Source: Betaproteobacteria bacterium
GTDB taxonomy: Bacteria; Pseudomonadota; Gammaproteobacteria; Burkholderiales; SG8-41
Reading direction: 5' to 3'
NCBI GenBank assembly: GCA_025363575.1
Contig: JANYDM010000160.1
Coordinates: 1-16,660, forward strand
DNA: 16,660 bases
Position numbers and translations under genes: made by a program. Each line of letters opens with the position of its first letter. Positions within the stretch are counted from its first letter, which is position 1. Positions 13,450 through 16,660 of the stretch are shown one piece after another. A model generated the notes under the pieces. The model was not told where the DNA came from and made no database searches. It saw only the letters and a list, made by a program, of their open reading frames with translations.

Positions 13450-14418
13450 ATGATTCCCGCACGCATGTTTTGCACGGCCGCGGCCATGACTTTGACTGCC
13501 GCCGCGATGCCGGGCAACGCTCAGGAATATCCGTCGCGCCCTATCCGTATCGTGCTGCCTTTTTCCCCGGGCGGGGGCACCGATCTGCTTGCGCGACTTC
13601 TAAGCAAGCGCTTTTACGAAGCGTGGGGACAGACGGCGACGGTCGACAACCGGCCGGGCGCGGGCGGCAACCTCGGCGCGGAAATCGTCGCGAAAAGCGC
13701 ACCCGACGGCTACACGTTGATGATGTCGACTGCATCAGTCGCAGTGAATGTCTCGCTTTATTCGAAACTGCCGTTTGATTCGCGCAAGGACTTCATACCC
13801 ATCACGCAGGTCGCGTCGGCGCCGCTCGTAGTGACCGTGCACCCTTCGGTGCCGGCAAAGACCGTGAAGGCATTCGTCGAGCTCGCGAAAAGGACGCAAG
13901 GCGGACTCAATTTCGGCTCGAACGGCACCGGCACCACCAGTCAGCTCGCGATGGCCACGCTCAATCAAGCGGCCGGGATCAAGCTTACGCACATTCCCTA
14001 CAAAGGCGCGGGCGCATTGATGACGGCGCTGCTGTCCGGCGAAGTCGAGGTGGGATTTCCGGCGGTGATCAGCGTGCAGGCGCACTTGCGGTCGGGAAAA
14101 CTGCGCGCGCTCGCGGTAACAACCAAACGCAAGTCGTCGGCGCTGCCGGATGTGCCGACGCTCGATGCCGTCTATCCGGGGTTCGATATCGACAACTGGT
14201 TTTCTTTGTTCGCGCCGGCCGGAACGCCCCTGACTATCGTCAACCGTATCCAAGCCGAAGTCGTGAAAGGCCTGCAGAACCCGGAGTCCAAACAGTTCAT
14301 GGTTAACGAGGGGGCCGAGCCGGTCGGCAGCTCGCCGGCGGAATTCGCCGCGTTCTTCGCGAGCGAAATCGACAAGTACGCGAAGATCGTAAAGCTGTCG
14401 GGCGCGAAGCCGGAGTGA
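13450..14418 (+). CDS. TctC/Bug-family substrate-binding protein (copy 3)
   Basis: This encodes 322 residues from ATG 13450. A signal peptide (residues 1-24, Ala- and Met-rich) probably ends near GNA. The mature protein starts near EYPSRPIRIVLP. Asp45 lies in GGGTD, then TVDNRPGAGG at 64-73 and PDGYT at 85-89. THIPYKGAG is the second-lobe pattern, and the C-terminus is KLSGAKPE. There is no clear Shine-Dalgarno sequence; GTG 13411 upstream and ATG 13465 downstream are open alternatives, so the start is uncertain. It is the first of three Bug genes in a row, and the next starts 4 bases after its stop. The ligand is unknown. Its pocket segment (GGGTDLLAR) differs from those of copies 4 and 5, which suggests different ligands. 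Confidence 0.92.
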   Translation: MIPARMFCTAAAMTLTAAAMPGNAQEYPSRPIRIVLPFSPGGGTDLLARLLSKRFYEAWGQTATVDNRPGAGGNLGAEIVAKSAPDGYTLMMSTASVAVNVSLYSKLPFDSRKDFIPITQVASAPLVVTVHPSVPAKTVKAFVELAKRTQGGLNFGSNGTGTTSQLAMATLNQAAGIKLTHIPYKGAGALMTALLSGEVEVGFPAVISVQAHLRSGKLRALAVTTKRKSSALPDVPTLDAVYPGFDIDNWFSLFAPAGTPLTIVNRIQAEVVKGLQNPESKQFMVNEGAEPVGSSPAEFAAFFASEIDKYAKIVKLSGAKPE

Positions 14419-14422
14419 CTTG

Positions 14423-15379
14423 GTGAAGACTGCTATCGCGATGCTGGGCGCGGCCGTGGTTGCGACGGCGGCCGCGGCCGACTATCCGGACCGGCCGATC
14501 AGACTGATCGTGCCGCAGGCGCCGGGCAGCGCATCGGATACCGTGGCGCGGCTGGTTGCAGCAACGCTTGTAGCGCAGATGAAACAGCAGATCGTGGTCG
14601 ACAATCGCCCCGGCGGCGCCCTGATGATAGGCATGGAGCTGGTCGCGCACGCGCCGCCCGACGGATACACCATAGGTTACGGCCCGATCGGCGCGCTCGC
14701 GATCGCGCCCAACATCGTGCGCGGGCTCAGCTTCAGCGTATTGAAAGACCTGCAGCCCGTTGCCCAGACGACGACCGGCAGCATGCTGCTCGCGGCGTCG
14801 CCTGCGACCCCGTTCAAGTCGGTGCGCGACGTAATTGACTATGCAAAGCAGTATCCGGACAAGCTCTCCAACGCTTCGTCGGGCAACGGCACGCCGGGAC
14901 ACGTCGGCTTCGAACTTTTTAAAGTCATGACCGGTACGCGCATCGTGCATGTGCCGTACAAAGGCGGTGCCGCGGGAACGATAGACCTCATCGCGGGCCA
15001 GGTGCAGTTGATGATGGAAAGCTCGAACTCGATGACGCCGCACGTGAAGTCAGGCAAGGTGCGCGGCCTGGCCGTCAGCAGTCCGCAACGTTCGCCGGCG
15101 CTTCCCGAGCTGCCAACGATCGCCGAGGCCGGCGTGCCGGGCTATGATGCGACGACGTGGACCGGCATAGTCGCTCCCGCGGGCGCGCCCAAAGCCATAG
15201 TCGCGAGACTCAACACCGAGATCAACATTGCCCTGGCGACTCCCGCGTTGCGCGAAAAACTGCTGGTGATAGGTTCCGAGCCGGTGATCAGCACACCGGC
15301 GCAGTTCGGCGAATTCATACGCAAGGAAAACGCGAAGTGGGCGGATGTGGTGAAGCGGTCCGGCGCGAAAATGGATTGA
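14423..15379 (+). CDS. TctC/Bug-family substrate-binding protein (copy 4), GTG start
   Basis: This encodes 318 residues. GTG 14423 is chosen because GGAG at 14412-14415 lies seven bases upstream; an adjoining TTG at 14420 is also in frame. The GGAG is inside the end of copy 3, so translation of the two genes is probably coupled. A short signal (residues 1-19, ending AAA) is followed by DYPDRPIRLIVP. The pocket strand reads APGSASD (Asp39) where most family members have Gly-Gly before the Asp. VVDNRPGGA (58-66) and PDGYT (79-83) follow, then HVPYKGGAAG in the second lobe. The C-terminus is KRSGAKMD. The family and the location are clear, the ligand is not. Confidence 0.92.
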   Translation: MKTAIAMLGAAVVATAAAADYPDRPIRLIVPQAPGSASDTVARLVAATLVAQMKQQIVVDNRPGGALMIGMELVAHAPPDGYTIGYGPIGALAIAPNIVRGLSFSVLKDLQPVAQTTTGSMLLAASPATPFKSVRDVIDYAKQYPDKLSNASSGNGTPGHVGFELFKVMTGTRIVHVPYKGGAAGTIDLIAGQVQLMMESSNSMTPHVKSGKVRGLAVSSPQRSPALPELPTIAEAGVPGYDATTWTGIVAPAGAPKAIVARLNTEINIALATPALREKLLVIGSEPVISTPAQFGEFIRKENAKWADVVKRSGAKMD

Positions 15380-15409
15380 ATATCCGATGACACACGGGGA
15401 GCGAACAAG

Positions 15410-16384
15410 ATGCGCCGCTGGACTATCGTAGTGACACTGGCAGTGATGGCGATGTCCGCGTTGCCGTCGATGGCGGCGGAAGCGCAGTATCCCGTGCGGC
15501 CGGTGCGCATGCTGATTCCGTATCCGGCCGGCGGCGGCCTTGACTTGCCCGGACGCGCCGTCGCGCAAAAATTCCTCGAAGCCACGGGCCAGCAGATGGT
15601 GATCGACAACCGCGGCGGGGCGGGCGGGCTGATCGCGGGCGATATCGTCGCCAAGGCGACGCCCGATGGCTACACGCTGTTCCTGGCGAGCAACGGCCAG
15701 ATTTCAATTGCGCCCGCACTGTACCCGAAGCTGCCCTACGATCCGGTCAATGATTTGGTCCCAATCACGCATTTCGTCGATACGCCGATGGTGCTGTTCG
15801 TCAACGCTCAGTATCCCGTGCAGTCGGTCGCCGAGCTGATCGCGGCGGCGAAGGCGAAACCCGGCGCCATTGGCTGCGCGCTGTCCGGCGTCGGCGGCGT
15901 CTCGCATCTGACGCTGGAGCTCTTCAAATTGCGCGCGAACGTGAACCTGCTGCCGGTGCCGTATCGCGGCGCGGCGATCGGGCTTGCCGACGTCGCCGGC
16001 GGCACCGTGCCGGCGATTTTCTCCACGCTGGCCGCGGCGAAGCCGCTGCTCGACGGCGGCCGCATACGCGCGCTCGGCGTCGCTTCGGCCCGGCGCACCG
16101 GCGGCTTGCCGAACCTGCCGACATTCGCCGAACTCGGCTACGCCGGCATGGATGCGCCGCTGTGGATAGGCATGATGGCGCCGAAAGGCACGCCGCCGAA
16201 TGTCGTCTCCCGCTTGCATGCGGAGTTCACCAAAGCCCTCGCGGCGCAGGACGTGAAAGAGCGCCTGGCAACGCAAAGCGCCGACATCGTCGGCAGCGGG
16301 CCGCGCGAATTCGGTGACATGATCAGGCGCGATACCGCGCGCTGGGCCGAAGTGGTGAAGGTCGCGAAGATCAAGATTGATTAA
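15410..16384 (+). CDS. TctC/Bug-family substrate-binding protein (copy 5)
   Basis: This encodes 324 residues from ATG 15410, with GGGGAG (15396-15401) eight bases upstream. A signal peptide (1-23 or 1-25) ends around MAAEA. The mature part begins QYPVRPVRMLIP. Asp45 lies in GGGLD but is followed by LPGR rather than the usual xxAR. VIDNRGGAGG (64-73) and PDGYT (85-89) are intact. In the second lobe VPYRGAAIG replaces the common PYKG, and the hinge segment GCALSGVGG differs from the common NYAS-type sequence. It is the last gene of the tandem, 30 bases after copy 4, and no clear terminator follows. It is the most divergent of the three by eye, so a separate ligand is likely. Confidence 0.92.
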   Translation: MRRWTIVVTLAVMAMSALPSMAAEAQYPVRPVRMLIPYPAGGGLDLPGRAVAQKFLEATGQQMVIDNRGGAGGLIAGDIVAKATPDGYTLFLASNGQISIAPALYPKLPYDPVNDLVPITHFVDTPMVLFVNAQYPVQSVAELIAAAKAKPGAIGCALSGVGGVSHLTLELFKLRANVNLLPVPYRGAAIGLADVAGGTVPAIFSTLAAAKPLLDGGRIRALGVASARRTGGLPNLPTFAELGYAGMDAPLWIGMMAPKGTPPNVVSRLHAEFTKALAAQDVKERLATQSADIVGSGPREFGDMIRRDTARWAEVVKVAKIKID

Positions 16385-16660
16385 AAAGGGCGGCCACCGA
16401 GGACACAGAGATCACAGAGATCACAGAGATCACAGACGATAAGCAAAAGCACAACGATTCGATGAGCTTCTGTTTTTATATTTCTCGGTGTCCTTTGCAC
16501 CCCTCAAGGGGGTATTAAAAAGGGCTCTTCAGGAAATCGAGTGGGTAAAAAGAGCATTAAAAACGCCTGAAAGCCTTATGAACACTGGCTTGCAGGGGTT
16601 TCGTAAGGGCTTTGAAATGGGCATCATGTGTGGATGGCCAATTCAACGAAGCGACAGCGG
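16385..16660. other. Non-coding, less GC-rich right flank
   Basis: The last 276 bases contain no gene that can be supported. G+C falls to about half, clearly below the coding DNA to the left. The stretch holds 9-bp tandem repeats (16400-16435), a TTTCTCGGTGTCC segment at 16481-16493 that partly inverts the CACCGAGGACAC at 16395-16406, and a short ACCCC/GGGGT hairpin (16499-16513). An open plus-strand frame from ATG 16578 and an open minus-strand frame ending at about 16561 both run off the edge and are too short to judge. Confidence 0.6.
16400..16435 (+). repeat. Tandem 9-bp repeat AGATCACAG
   Basis: Three perfect AGATCACAG units (16409-16435) are preceded by a variant unit AGGACACAG (16400-16408). 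The flanking CACCGAGGACACAGAG is of the low-complexity type scattered between genes in many bacterial genomes. Confidence 0.9.

Noticed and set aside
16400..16435. AGATCACAG array considered as a CRISPR or iteron origin
   Set aside because: Units are directly adjacent and only 9 bases long, and there is no replication gene, DnaA box cluster or cas gene in view.
16561..16658. Minus-strand open frame entering from the right edge and ending in TAA
   Set aside because: About 33 codons with no recognised family; it could be a gene end, but nothing supports it.
16578..16660. Short plus-strand open frame from ATG 16578 to the window edge
   Set aside because: Only 27 codons are visible, with no ribosome binding site or recognisable motif; it needs sequence beyond the edge.

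Overview
The window is GC-rich (roughly two-thirds G+C by eye), densely coding DNA. It looks like a betaproteobacterium, most likely Burkholderiales. The main reason is five separate genes for TctC/Bug-type periplasmic solute-binding proteins, a family greatly expanded in Bordetella, Cupriavidus and relatives. Several genes start with GTG or TTG, and ribosome binding sites are of the GGAG type. This assignment is inference from gene content, not from a marker gene.

Layout: (1) 1-717: the 3' end of a GMC flavoprotein dehydrogenase overlapping a small class I cytochrome c gene. (2) 725-5102: a Bug protein gene (minus) diverges from a COG3618-like amidohydrolase/lactonase gene (plus), which converges on an enolase-superfamily dehydratase/racemase gene (minus). 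Next come a small membrane-anchored DUF4124-like protein (plus) and a short-chain dehydrogenase (SDR) relative (minus) that lacks most of its catalytic tetrad. (3) 5231-9129: a second Bug gene, a D-2-hydroxyacid dehydrogenase gene and a CocE/NonD-type hydrolase gene, all plus. The hydroxyacid dehydrogenase gene has a related low-complexity repeat element on each side. (4) 9271-11979: a two-gene molybdenum hydroxylase of the IorAB type (2Fe-2S subunit plus Tat-exported molybdopterin subunit), closed by a strong hairpin terminator. (5) 12099-13298: an alpha/beta hydrolase (minus). (6) 13450-16384: three Bug genes in tandem. (7) 16385-16660: non-coding, less GC-rich DNA with 9-bp tandem repeats.

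Taken together this reads as a catabolic accessory region. Bug proteins would capture small carboxylates. Periplasmic oxidation could be done by the GMC/cytochrome c pair and the Tat-exported molybdoenzyme. A lactonase, an acid dehydratase-like enzyme, two NAD(P)-type oxidoreductases and two serine hydrolases would act on the products. The lactonase plus enolase-superfamily pairing resembles oxidative sugar-acid or lactone pathways, but the substrate cannot be read from the sequence. No TctA/TctB membrane subunits, no transcription regulator, no tRNA or rRNA and no complete insertion sequence were seen.

The most notable departures from the expected are the SDR-fold protein without its Tyr and Ser, the enolase-superfamily protein with Gln in place of the second Lys of the KxK motif, and the paired repeat elements around the hydroxyacid dehydrogenase gene. 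The two genes that follow these repeats have no recognisable ribosome binding site. There is no gene-free stretch longer than 300 bases.
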